Position numbers and translations under genes: made by a program
Shown: in pieces, positions 32,741 through 40,597 of the stretch
Layout of the letters: the number at the start of each line of letters is the position of its first letter
Numbering within the stretch: position 1 is the first letter of the stretch
From: JACKIC01 sp964392305
Lineage (GTDB): Bacteria; Planctomycetota; UBA1135; UBA2386
DNA length: 64,000 bases
Direction of reading: 5' to 3'
Assembly: GCA_964392305.1 (NCBI GenBank)
Contig: CAYMPV010000001.1
Span: forward strand, 248,001 to 312,000
Notes under the pieces: model-generated
What the model was told of the DNA's origin: nothing
What the model saw: only the letters and a program-made list of their open reading frames with translations
The model's database searches: none

Positions 32741-34101
32741 CAGGATTCCTCCACGCGCACGCGCGTCTGCACGGCCTTCTTGTCGAGCAGGGCCGGCCAG
32801 TAGCCGACGATGTCGGTGGCCTTGGGCCGACCGCCGGCGAAGCCGGTGACGCCGGGTGGGCCGCTGGTGACGAGCGGCACCATCTCCATGCCGAACCGAT
32901 CGACCTTGTTCTTGTCGCCGCACTTCACGCCGATGCGCAGCACGACCTCGGACGGGTCCTTGGTCTCGAGGATGCCCGGGTGGCAGACGCCCGCGCCGAC
33001 GAACTCGACGAGCTTCTCGCTCTCGGTGAACGTCACGCCGTCGAGCGCCAGGCGGCCGAACACGATGTCGGCGCACAGCCTCGCCTTGGCGAGCGCTTCG
33101 GGGCCGCTGACCGTGAGCTGGCCGGTCGCCTTGTAGCCGTTCGAATAGCTCAGCGAGACCTTGTAGGTGCCGGTCGGCGGGCCGCCCTTGATGCCGCTCA
33201 GCAACACGCGATCCTTGCCGACTTCTTCGATCTTGGCGCTGGTGAAATCGGCGGTGCAGTCCGGACCGAGGTACCGCTTGGGATCACCCATCTCGTAGAG
33301 CAGTTGCGAGATCACCGTGTTGCGGTTGACGAGGCCGCCGGTGCCGTCGTGTTTGGTGACCACGAATGCGCCGCCGGGCGTCGCTTCGATGATCGGGTAG
33401 CCGATGTGCACGAAGTCGGGCACGTTCTTCCAGTCGGTGTAGTTGCCGCCGGTGCACTGCGCGCCGCACTCGGCAATGTGGCCGGCCATCGTCGACGCCG
33501 CGAGCTTGTCGTAGTCCGCCGGGCCCCAGTTGAACTCGTGGATCATCGGGCCGCCGACCAGCGCCGGATCGGTGATGCGCCCGCCAATCACGATCTGCGC
33601 GCCCGCGTCGAGGCACTCGGCGACCGCGAACGCGCCGACGTAGGCGTTGGCCGACAGCAGGCGGTCCTGCACCTCGGTCAGCGGGCGGCCGTCGTCCATG
33701 TTGGTGAACGCGTGGCCGGCGGCCTGCAGCTCGGGGATGCGCGTCAGCACGTCGTCGCCCTCGATGATGCCGACCTTGAGGCCCTTGATGCCCTGCTTAC
33801 GCGCCAGGGTGAGCACGGCCTCCAGACAGGCCTGCGGATTCACGCCGCCGGCGTTGGCGATCACCTTGATGCCCTTGTCGGCGATCGTCGGCAGCGTGCG
33901 CTCGAGCATCTTCACGAAGTCGGTTGCGTAACCCGCCTGCGGGTTCCGCCCCTTGAGCTTCTGCATGATGCTCATCGTCACTTCGGCGAGGTAGTCCAGG
34001 GCGAGGTAGTCGAGCGGGCCTTCGCGCACCAGCCGCACGGGGCCCAGGATCGAGTCGCCCCAGAAGCCTTGGCCGTAACCGATGAGAACCTTGTCGCGCA
34101 T
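32740..34101 (-). CDS. AtuA-family (DUF1446) acyclic terpene utilization-like protein
   Basis: 453 residues from the ATG at 34101. The DUF1446 core is clear: RDKVLIGYGQGFWGDSILGP, LDYLALDYLAEVTMSIMQ, KGIKVIANAGGVNPQACLEA, VIGGRITDPALVGGPMIHEF, GHIAECGAQCTGGNYTDW and HDGTGGLVNRNTVISQLLYEMGDP. In Pseudomonas AtuA belongs to citronellol/geranyl catabolism, but the family is broader and biochemically undefined. The small partner gene follows with overlapping stop/start. A TATCCT at 34132-34137 may be its promoter, leaving a ~24-base leader. A longer frame to 34143 lacks family similarity. Confidence 0.9.
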   Translation of the reverse strand: MRDKVLIGYGQGFWGDSILGPVRLVREGPLDYLALDYLAEVTMSIMQKLKGRNPQAGYATDFVKMLERTLPTIADKGIKVIANAGGVNPQACLEAVLTLARKQGIKGLKVGIIEGDDVLTRIPELQAAGHAFTNMDDGRPLTEVQDRLLSANAYVGAFAVAECLDAGAQIVIGGRITDPALVGGPMIHEFNWGPADYDKLAASTMAGHIAECGAQCTGGNYTDWKNVPDFVHIGYPIIEATPGGAFVVTKHDGTGGLVNRNTVISQLLYEMGDPKRYLGPDCTADFTSAKIEEVGKDRVLLSGIKGGPPTGTYKVSLSYSNGYKATGQLTVSGPEALAKARLCADIVFGRLALDGVTFTESEKLVEFVGAGVCHPGILETKDPSEVVLRIGVKCGDKNKVDRFGMEMVPLVTSGPPGVTGFAGGRPKATDIVGYWPALLDKKAVQTRVRVEES

Positions 34102-34131
34102 GCTGCTGTCGGGGGTGGGTGAAGGGCGAGC

Positions 34132-34137
34132 AGGATA
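34132..34137 (-). promoter_or_regulatory. Candidate -10 element (TATCCT) of the AtuA-like pair
   Basis: Minus-strand TATCCT within CTATCCTGCTCGCCCT, a 16-base string that also occurs in front of argS. It sits 30 bases before the ATG at 34101, so this gene would have a short leader rather than none. Confidence 0.35.
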
Positions 34138-34228
34138 GGGCATGGGCAGCGGTCATGCGACCGACCTGTCGACCGCATTGCGCCATTGCGCCCGGCCCTG
34201 CTTGATCCAGGGCCGATCGTGCTCGACC

Positions 34229-34771
34229 ATGCGCCGTCCCATGCGGATCCTCGCCCTGTCGTTCCTCTCCTCCCTGCTGCTCGTCGCCTGTGGTGAGCAA
34301 ACCGCTGCTGCCAAGGCTCCCGACGCGGCGCAGCAGTCGCTGCCCGAATTCGCGCCATTGCCTGCCGACGTCGAGGTGACCCTGGCGACTCCGCTCGTGC
34401 CCGGCATTCCGGGCAGTCCCGGCCACCTGATCAAGTCCAGCCGCAACCCGAACGGCGACAGCGAACTCGCCTACCTGATGCGCCTGTTCGTCGACGACCT
34501 GCGCGACGCGCGCGCCAAGGTCGACGCCGGCGAGCCCCTGCCCAAACTCTACGACCGGCATCGTCGCATGCGCGCGGCCTGGCCGAGCACACCCGACCAG
34601 CGCAACGAGCGCTTCGACAGCATGGCCCTGGGTTACCTCGCCGCCGTGCGCGCCTTCGAGGCCGACTCCACCCCGGCCAACTACAACAACATCATCAACG
34701 CCTGCATCGCCTGCCACTCAGGGGCCTGCGGTGGGCCGATCGAGTTCATCGACTCGATGAAGTGGCAGTGA
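34229..34771 (+). CDS. Monoheme c-type cytochrome-like lipoprotein
   Basis: 180 residues from the ATG at 34229 (34241 is an equal alternative). The lipobox LSSLLLVAC gives a lipidated cysteine. The body is helical (LAYLMRLFVDDLRDARAKVD, YDRHRRMRAAWP, DSMALGYLAAVRAFE) like cytochrome c-prime-type four-helix proteins, and near the C-terminus CIACHSGAC places a CxxCH heme-attachment motif at Cys159/Cys162/His163. It is likely a membrane-anchored periplasmic electron carrier or a remnant with another function. No redox partner is adjacent. Confidence 0.72.
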   Translation: MRRPMRILALSFLSSLLLVACGEQTAAAKAPDAAQQSLPEFAPLPADVEVTLATPLVPGIPGSPGHLIKSSRNPNGDSELAYLMRLFVDDLRDARAKVDAGEPLPKLYDRHRRMRAAWPSTPDQRNERFDSMALGYLAAVRAFEADSTPANYNNIINACIACHSGACGGPIEFIDSMKWQ

Positions 34772-34797
34772 CGGCCACCAGCGGCCAAGGTCGTCTC

Positions 34798-35496
34798 ATG
34801 ACTGCGCGAAGGCACATCGCCGCGCTCGAGACGCCCGAAGCGCGTCCCATCGACCTCGCCTTCCTGCTGCTCGCGAGCCTGTTCCTCGCGGCGCTGGTCG
34901 TCTGCAACCTGATCATGCGCAAGTTCGTGGTCGTCGACCTCGGCTTCCACGTGTTCACCATCAGCGCCGGCATCCTGCCCTATCCGGTGACCTTCCTCGT
35001 CACCGACCTGCTGTCCGAGATCTACGGCCGCCGCCGAGCCAACCTGGTCGTCGGCGCCGGCTTCCTCGCCTCGCTGTTCGTACTCGTCGTCGTCTGGCTG
35101 CCCACCCAGTTCGACGCCTCCCCGTTCAGTCCCGTCTCCAACGAGCTCTACGAGAAGGTCATCGCCAACGACGCCTGGCGCGCCGTGTTCGCGTCGATGC
35201 TCGCCTACCTCGCCGCCCAGTTCGTCGACGTCTGGTTGTTCGATTTCTGGCGCCGCCTCACCCACGGCCGCCACTTGTGGCTGCGCAACAACGGCTCCAC
35301 CATCCTCTCGCAGTTCATCGACTCCACCCTCGTCATCCTCATCTTGTTCGTTGGTGACCCCGAGTGGACCGGCGACCGCATGATGACCACCATCCGCGAC
35401 ATGTGGATCTTCAAGACCCTCGTCGCCTTCGCCGACACGCCCTTCTTCTACCTCGGCACCTGGCTCCTCCAACGCTGGCGCCCCGCCGCCCTCTAG
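34798..35496 (+). CDS. Queuosine precursor transporter family (VUT, DUF165) membrane protein
   Basis: 232 residues, about six helices. The family signature PYPVTFLVTDLLSEIYGRRRANLVVGAGF is present, with the preceding FHVFTISAGIL and later STILSQFIDSTLVILILF also typical. YhhQ-type members import queuosine precursors for tRNA modification; other family members are unassigned, so the substrate is inferred. The ATG at 34798 lies 26 bases after the cytochrome gene and may be cotranscribed with it. Its stop abuts the sequence motif in front of the sigma-fusion gene. Confidence 0.88.
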   Translation: MTARRHIAALETPEARPIDLAFLLLASLFLAALVVCNLIMRKFVVVDLGFHVFTISAGILPYPVTFLVTDLLSEIYGRRRANLVVGAGFLASLFVLVVVWLPTQFDASPFSPVSNELYEKVIANDAWRAVFASMLAYLAAQFVDVWLFDFWRRLTHGRHLWLRNNGSTILSQFIDSTLVILILFVGDPEWTGDRMMTTIRDMWIFKTLVAFADTPFFYLGTWLLQRWRPAAL

Positions 35497-35520
35497 TTGC
35501 GTACGTACCGAACCGGGTAC
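35496..35520 (+). promoter_or_regulatory. Upstream motif shared with 45929-45950 (GTTGCGTACG..TACCG..GGGT)
   Basis: GTTGCGTACG, TACCG and CCGGGT occur in this order 80-105 bases before the sigma-fusion gene start. The same three blocks, four bases closer together, lie 19-40 bases before the cytochrome/PHM/TPR gene at 45969. Similarity in otherwise unrelated intergenic DNA suggests a common promoter or operator. Confidence 0.45.
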
Positions 35521-35599
35521 AAACGACAACCGCGCCTCCCCGATCCGCGCAGAATCCTGCCGCCAATCTCCGCTCCGCGGGCCGGATGTCGTCGACGCC

Positions 35600-38500
35600 A
35601 TGACTCCTCCCCGCGACCTGCAAGCCAGCCTGCGCGAACACGGCACCGGCCTGCACCAGCTGGCCTGCGCGCTGCTTGGTCGGGCCGATGCCGACGACGC
35701 GGTGCAGGAAGTGTGGCTCGAAGCACTGCGTGCGCCGCCGTCGCGCGAGGGGCCGCTCGGCGGCTGGTTGCGCACGGTGCTGCAGCACGTCGCCTGGCGG
35801 ACGCGCCGCGGCGAACGGCGGCGGCGCGCGCGTGAAGCCGACGTGACCCGGCACGCGTATGCGTTCGCCGAGGACCACGCCGACGTGATTGCGCGCGAAG
35901 AGCAACTGCATCGGCTGATCGCGGCGGTGCACGCGCTCGAGCCGGCGTATCGCGAGGTGATCTGGCAGCGCTACTTCGAAGGCCTGCCGCCGCGCGCGAT
36001 CGCCGCGGCGACCGGTGTGCCGGTGGCGACGGTCAAGAGCCGGTTGTTGCGTGGGTTGACGAAACTGCGCGAACGGCTCGGCGCGCAGCGTGCGGGAGAT
36101 GGCGCGGCGGGCTGGCGCTCGGGACTCACCGCGGCGTTCGGGATCGGCGGCCAGCTCGGCGGCGCCGCGACGACGGCCGCGGCAACGACAACAACGACGA
36201 CGGCCATCTGGTGGCCGGGGGTTTGGCTCATGGCAGCAGGGATGAAGATCGCGACCGCGGCCGCCTGTGTCGCGGCGGCGATGGGGGTGTGGTGGTGGTG
36301 CAGCAAGGAGCAGGCGCCGCCGCCGCCGTCGGCCGAGCAGCAGGCCGCCGCGTCGGTGACGCCGCTCTCCGCACCGACCGACGGTGTGCAGCGGACCGCC
36401 GCCGAGCCGATCTCGGTCGTGCCCTCCCCCGAGCCGGTCGCCGTGGCCCCCGATCGTCCATCCGCAGCCGCAGGATTCGCGGAGGTGCGTGGTCGCCTCT
36501 TGGACGCCGCCACCGGAGAACCCCTCGTCGCCGTGCAGGTGCAGTGGAACGACAACTCGCGGCTCGATGCGCGACCCGGCGATGGCGGCGGAGCGACGGA
36601 CGCCGACGGTCGCTTCGCCTTCTCCGTGCCCGCCGGTCTGGCGTCGGTGACGATCGTCGCGCAGGCGCCCGGCCACGTGCGGCGATGGTCGATGGTCGAT
36701 GGTCTGCGCGAAGGTCAGGTCGACGACCTGGGAACCGCGCCGATGCGACCCGGCCGCCGACTCGCGGTGCGCATCGTCGACGCCGCCGACGGCCTTCCGG
36801 CCTCTGGCCCGAGGCTCGAATTCCGCTTCGACACGCCGCGCGCAGGGCGTTGGTACGAGAGCACGGCGACGGTCCAGTCGGCGGCGGATGGCAGCTGCCC
36901 GCTCACTCCCGAGTTGCCGTTCGTGACCTGCGCGCTCGCGATCCAGGGAGGCGATCATGAGCTGGTCGGTCCGGCGGCGGTCGAGGTCAGCGAGACCGCG
37001 CCGGAGGACCTGCTCGTCACGGTGCAGAGGCGCCCCACGATCCGCGGCGTCGTGGTCGACGGCGCCGGAGCGCCGATCGCCCGCATCGGCCTGTCGACGC
37101 AGGGCATGTTCGCGCCCGAGGCCGAGACCGATGCGGACGGCGTGTTCACGCTCGTGCGGCGGCGCCCGACCAAGGACCCCGCGGTGACGCTGTCGTTCCC
37201 CGACACCGGCAACTGGCTGCCGCACGAGCCGCTGCCCGACGTGGCGTGGGGCACGCAGGGCTTGCGCATCGAGCTGCGCGCCAGCGTGCCGTTCCCGATC
37301 GAAGTCGTCGACGACCGCGGCGCGCCGCTCGAACGGTTCGCGGTCACGCTGCACCGCGCCGGCACGTTCTCGACGCGCCACGCGCTGCGCCAGTCCGGCC
37401 GGCACGAAGGCGGACGCCTCGATGTCGAAGGGGTGCTGCCCGGCGCGACCTCGCTGCGGGTCGTGCCGCTCGACATCGAATGGTCACCGAGCGAGGCGGT
37501 GGCGCTCGCCCACGATTCTCCCGTGCGTGTCGTCGTCGCGCGACGCGTGCCGTGCCGCGTGCTGCTCGTGCGCGGCGACACGCCTGTCGAAGGTGCTCTG
37601 GTCGAGACCGTCTACGAACGCCTGCCGCTGCAGGTGCAGCACCGCACCAGGCTCAACGATCCGCGCGACCGCGCCGCACCGGTGTTGCCGATGTGGCCAG
37701 AACTGATCGCCGCGGCGCGAACCGGCCCGGACGGCATCGCGTCCTTGTGGCGCGACGTCGCGACCGAGAAGCGCTCCGTGCGTGTCCAGGTCGAAGGCGA
37801 GCCCGACATCCTGCTGCGGGAGCCCGCGTTCCCCGAAGGCGACAGCCCCCTGCGTATCGAGGTCCCCGGAACGGGCGTGGTGCGCGGTCGCGTGCTGCTC
37901 GCGGGTCGCGCGCGCGGCGAGGTCACCATTCGCTTGCGCGCCGGGGCCCACGAGCCGATGGCCAACCTGCAGCCCGACGGCACGTTCGAGTTCCCCAAGC
38001 TGCCCGCGGGGCCGTGCCGCATCGAGCTGTTGCTGCGCGCCGGCTTCGGTTCGCTGCCCGTCGACGATCTGGCGCGCGAGGTCACGATCGATCCGCGGCA
38101 GCCGGCGGAGGTTGTCTTCGACCTCGGCGCGCTGGTCACGGCCAAGGTGCACGGCCGCGTCGTCGCCGACGGCGACGTGCCGGCGGGGCTCCTCGTCGAC
38201 TTCGTGCGCGTCACCGCCGAGTCGGCGAGTGTCCAGGCAACTGCGCCTGTCGGCGAAGGCGGTCGTTTCGCCGTCGCCGGCCTGCTGCCCGGCACCTACC
38301 TCGTGGGCTTCCGCCTGCCCGTCGCGACCTCGAATTTCGTGCCAGCGCTGCAGCCGCAGCAGCTCGTGCTCGTCGGCGGCGAGGACCTCGAACGCGACCT
38401 GCGCTTCACGCGCCGCAAGCTGATCGTGCGCTTCGTGTATCCCGACGGCACCTCCGCGCGCGGCCACCGCACCGTGGCGCGCTGCGGCGGCGGCCGCTGG

Positions 38501-38671
38501 CCGGCGAGGTCGCTGTTCGCGCCGGTGCTCGACGAGACCCTCGTCATCGACCCCGCGCCCGCGCTACCGATCGAGTTCGGCGGCTGGGGCAGCGCACCGT
38601 GGAGCGCTCCGGTGCTGATGCCTGCTGATCGCAGCGAGGCGGAGGTGACGGTGGTGGTGCCGCGCGGGTGA
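35600..38671 (+). CDS. ECF sigma factor fused to a large exported C-terminal region
   Basis: 1023 residues. Residues ~8-160 are an ECF sigma factor: region 2 with ADADDAVQEVWLEAL, region 4 with LEPAYREVIWQRYFEGLPPRAIAAATGVPVATVKSRLL. A Thr-rich linker leads to one membrane segment at ~215-234 (KIATAAACVAAAMGVWWW). The remaining ~790 residues, outside the membrane, contain several carboxypeptidase-regulatory-like beta-sandwich repeats (VRGRLLDAATGEPL ~295, RGVVVDGAGAPI ~482, VRGRVLLAGRARGEV ~761, VHGRVVADGDVP ~850). A DNA-programming domain is thus tethered to a large extracytoplasmic sensor-like part. Such fusions are known from planctomycete sigma-factor surveys. Release by proteolysis is an inference. 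Confidence 0.85.
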   Translation: MTPPRDLQASLREHGTGLHQLACALLGRADADDAVQEVWLEALRAPPSREGPLGGWLRTVLQHVAWRTRRGERRRRAREADVTRHAYAFAEDHADVIAREEQLHRLIAAVHALEPAYREVIWQRYFEGLPPRAIAAATGVPVATVKSRLLRGLTKLRERLGAQRAGDGAAGWRSGLTAAFGIGGQLGGAATTAAATTTTTTAIWWPGVWLMAAGMKIATAAACVAAAMGVWWWCSKEQAPPPPSAEQQAAASVTPLSAPTDGVQRTAAEPISVVPSPEPVAVAPDRPSAAAGFAEVRGRLLDAATGEPLVAVQVQWNDNSRLDARPGDGGGATDADGRFAFSVPAGLASVTIVAQAPGHVRRWSMVDGLREGQVDDLGTAPMRPGRRLAVRIVDAADGLPASGPRLEFRFDTPRAGRWYESTATVQSAADGSCPLTPELPFVTCALAIQGGDHELVGPAAVEVSETAPEDLLVTVQRRPTIRGVVVDGAGAPIARIGLSTQGMFAPEAETDADGVFTLVRRRPTKDPAVTLSFPDTGNWLPHEPLPDVAWGTQGLRIELRASVPFPIEVVDDRGAPLERFAVTLHRAGTFSTRHALRQSGRHEGGRLDVEGVLPGATSLRVVPLDIEWSPSEAVALAHDSPVRVVVARRVPCRVLLVRGDTPVEGALVETVYERLPLQVQHRTRLNDPRDRAAPVLPMWPELIAAARTGPDGIASLWRDVATEKRSVRVQVEGEPDILLREPAFPEGDSPLRIEVPGTGVVRGRVLLAGRARGEVTIRLRAGAHEPMANLQPDGTFEFPKLPAGPCRIELLLRAGFGSLPVDDLAREVTIDPRQPAEVVFDLGALVTAKVHGRVVADGDVPAGLLVDFVRVTAESASVQATAPVGEGGRFAVAGLLPGTYLVGFRLPVATSNFVPALQPQQLVLVGGEDLERDLRFTRRKLIVRFVYPDGTSARGHRTVARCGGGRWPARSLFAPVLDETLVIDPAPALPIEFGGWGSAPWSAPVLMPADRSEAEVTVVVPRG

Positions 38672-38708
38672 CCGCCGTCGGTGGTCGCCCTCCACTCGGC
38701 ATCGGGCA

Positions 38709-38751
38709 CCACCATGAAGATTCGACCTCGGAGAGCGAATCTTCATGGTGG
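38709..38751. terminator. Perfect 16-bp inverted repeat between convergent genes
   Basis: CCACCATGAAGATTCG at 38709-38724 is exactly complementary to 38736-38751; the loop is 11 bases. It lies in the 148-base gap between the sigma-fusion stop and the argS stop, so a bidirectional terminator is likely. It is AT-richer than its surroundings and has no T-tract; a palindromic repeat element is the alternative. Confidence 0.55.
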
Positions 38752-38819
38752 CCCCTGTCGCCGTCTCGGCGCTGAACCTGCGCCAGGAGATCAAGCCGCT
38801 GGGATGACCACGGAGACGC

Positions 38820-40550
38820 TCACATGCGCTCGGGCGCCGCGATGCCCAGCAGCCCCAGCCCCGTCGTCAACAACCGCCGCGCCGCCTCGACCAGCAGCAA
38901 CCGCGCGTCGCGAACGGCGGGCTCGGCACCGAGCACGTGGTGGTCACGCAGATAGCTGTGGATCTCACCCGCGAGCGCGATCGTGTGGCTGGTGACGATG
39001 CTGGGCTCACTCTGTTCGGCGGCGCGTTGCACGGCGGTGCCGAAGTCCATCATCGTCAGCAACACGCGTTCAGCGTCGGCGAGCAGCGCAAAATCGATCG
39101 CGTCGGGCGCGGGCACGGGGCACTCGGCCTTGCGCAGGATCGAAGCGAGACGCGCGCACGCGTACTGCACGTAGGGGCCGGTTTCGCCTTCGAAGTTCAG
39201 CATCGCGTCCCAGTCGAACTTGACGTCCTTGATGCGCGAGTTCTTGAGGTCGTTGAACACGATCGCGGACACGCCGACCTGTTCGGCGACGGCTTCCTTG
39301 TCCTGCAGGTCGGGGTTCTTCTCGGCGATCACGGCGCGCACCTTGGCCACCGATTCGTCGAGGATCTCGTCGAGGAACACGGCGTTGCCGGCGCGCGAGG
39401 CGAACTTCTCCCACTTGCCGTCTTCGGTCTTGCTGAGCACCAGCCCGAACGGCACGTGCTCGACCGCGTCGGCGACCTTCTCGCCCATCTTCTTGAGCAC
39501 ACCCTTGAGCTGGTCGAAGTGCAGCTTCTGCTCGGCGCCGACGATGTAGAGGATGCGATCGGGGTGGAACGTCGCCTCGCGGTAGAACGCCGCGGCGAGG
39601 TCGCGCGTGTGGTAGAGCGTCGTGCCGTCACTCTTGCGCAACAGGCACGGCTGCTGGATGCCCTGCTCCTTGAGCCACACGACCTCGGCGCCGTCGCTCT
39701 CCTCGAGCACACCGGCGGCGATGACGCGTTGCATCGCGGCCTCCATCTTGTCCTCGAAGAACGATTCGCCGGTGATGTGGTCGAAGGTCACGCCCAGGCG
39801 CGAGTACGGCCCCTGGAACGCCTGCAGCGACTCGTCGCGCAAGAACTGCCACATGCGCCGTTCGGCGTTGTCCTCACCGCTCTCGAGCGCCTGGAAGTGC
39901 TTGGCCGCCTCGGCGTCGAGCGCGGGGTCCTCCTTGGCTGCCTGCGAGTAGCGCTTGTAGAGGTCGAACATGTAGCGCATCGGCGACTTGTGCAGTTCGG
40001 TCTCGTTCCCCCAGCGCATGTAGGCCGTCATCATCTTGGCGAACGGCATGCCCCAGTCACCGAGGTGGTTGATGCCGTGCACCTTCGCGCCGAGATGGCG
40101 GTGGATGCGACACAGCGAGTTGCCGATCACCGTGCTGCGCATGTGGCCGATGTGGAACGGCTTGGCGATGTTCGGCGAGCTGAAGTCGATGCACACGACC
40201 TTGCCGTTGTCCGCGGCCGGACCGTAGGGCGCCTCGTTCGCGTTGATCGCCGTCAGCACCTGCCTGGCCAGCGCGGCTCGCGCGAAGCGGAAGTTGACGA
40301 ACGGGCCGGCCGCGGTCGCCGAATCGATGACGCCGTCGGTCGCCACCTTCGCCGCGATCTCCGCCGCCAGCGCCGGCGGGGCCTTGCCCGCGAGTTTCGC
40401 CAGTTGGAAGGCGCCGAGCGCGACGTCGCCGTGGTCCTTGTTCTTGGGCGGGCCGAGCTGCAGCAGGGGTTCGGCCGCGGCGCGGTCGAGGCCGAGTTCG
40501 GTGAGGGCGGTGAGCAGGCGGTCGCGGAGGTGGCTGTGGAGGTCGGTCAC
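38820..40550 (-). CDS. argS: Arginyl-tRNA synthetase
   Basis: 576 residues with a GTG start. Class I motif HIGHMRS lies near residue 131, the N-terminal Arg-specific domain has KNKDHGDVALGAFQLAK, and NHLGDWGMPFAKMMTAY, LYHTRDLAAAFYR, IVGAEQKLHFDQL are ArgRS hallmarks. The KMSKS-equivalent loop is the divergent KFASRAGNAV, acceptable because many ArgRS lack a canonical lysine there. The DALR anticodon-binding domain forms the C-terminus (YVQYACARLASILRKAE onward). It charges tRNA-Arg. TATCCT ends 10 bases before the start codon, without Shine-Dalgarno. Confidence 0.97.
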   Translation of the reverse strand: MTDLHSHLRDRLLTALTELGLDRAAAEPLLQLGPPKNKDHGDVALGAFQLAKLAGKAPPALAAEIAAKVATDGVIDSATAAGPFVNFRFARAALARQVLTAINANEAPYGPAADNGKVVCIDFSSPNIAKPFHIGHMRSTVIGNSLCRIHRHLGAKVHGINHLGDWGMPFAKMMTAYMRWGNETELHKSPMRYMFDLYKRYSQAAKEDPALDAEAAKHFQALESGEDNAERRMWQFLRDESLQAFQGPYSRLGVTFDHITGESFFEDKMEAAMQRVIAAGVLEESDGAEVVWLKEQGIQQPCLLRKSDGTTLYHTRDLAAAFYREATFHPDRILYIVGAEQKLHFDQLKGVLKKMGEKVADAVEHVPFGLVLSKTEDGKWEKFASRAGNAVFLDEILDESVAKVRAVIAEKNPDLQDKEAVAEQVGVSAIVFNDLKNSRIKDVKFDWDAMLNFEGETGPYVQYACARLASILRKAECPVPAPDAIDFALLADAERVLLTMMDFGTAVQRAAEQSEPSIVTSHTIALAGEIHSYLRDHHVLGAEPAVRDARLLLVEAARRLLTTGLGLLGIAAPERM

Positions 40551-40560
40551 GAGGGCGAGC

Positions 40561-40566
40561 AGGATA
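40561..40566 (-). promoter_or_regulatory. Candidate -10 element (TATCCT) of argS
   Basis: Minus-strand GCTATCCT, 10 bases before the GTG at 40550, in a 16-base string shared with the region before the AtuA-like gene. Confidence 0.45.
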
Positions 40567-40597
40567 GCGAAGGAGCGCCGCCCGCCCCAGCACGGCC

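Noticed and set aside
36170..36206. Thr/Ala codon-rich stretch in the sigma-fusion gene as a simple-sequence repeat element
   Set aside because: It is in frame and forms the linker before the membrane helix; no exact tandem unit is long enough to call.
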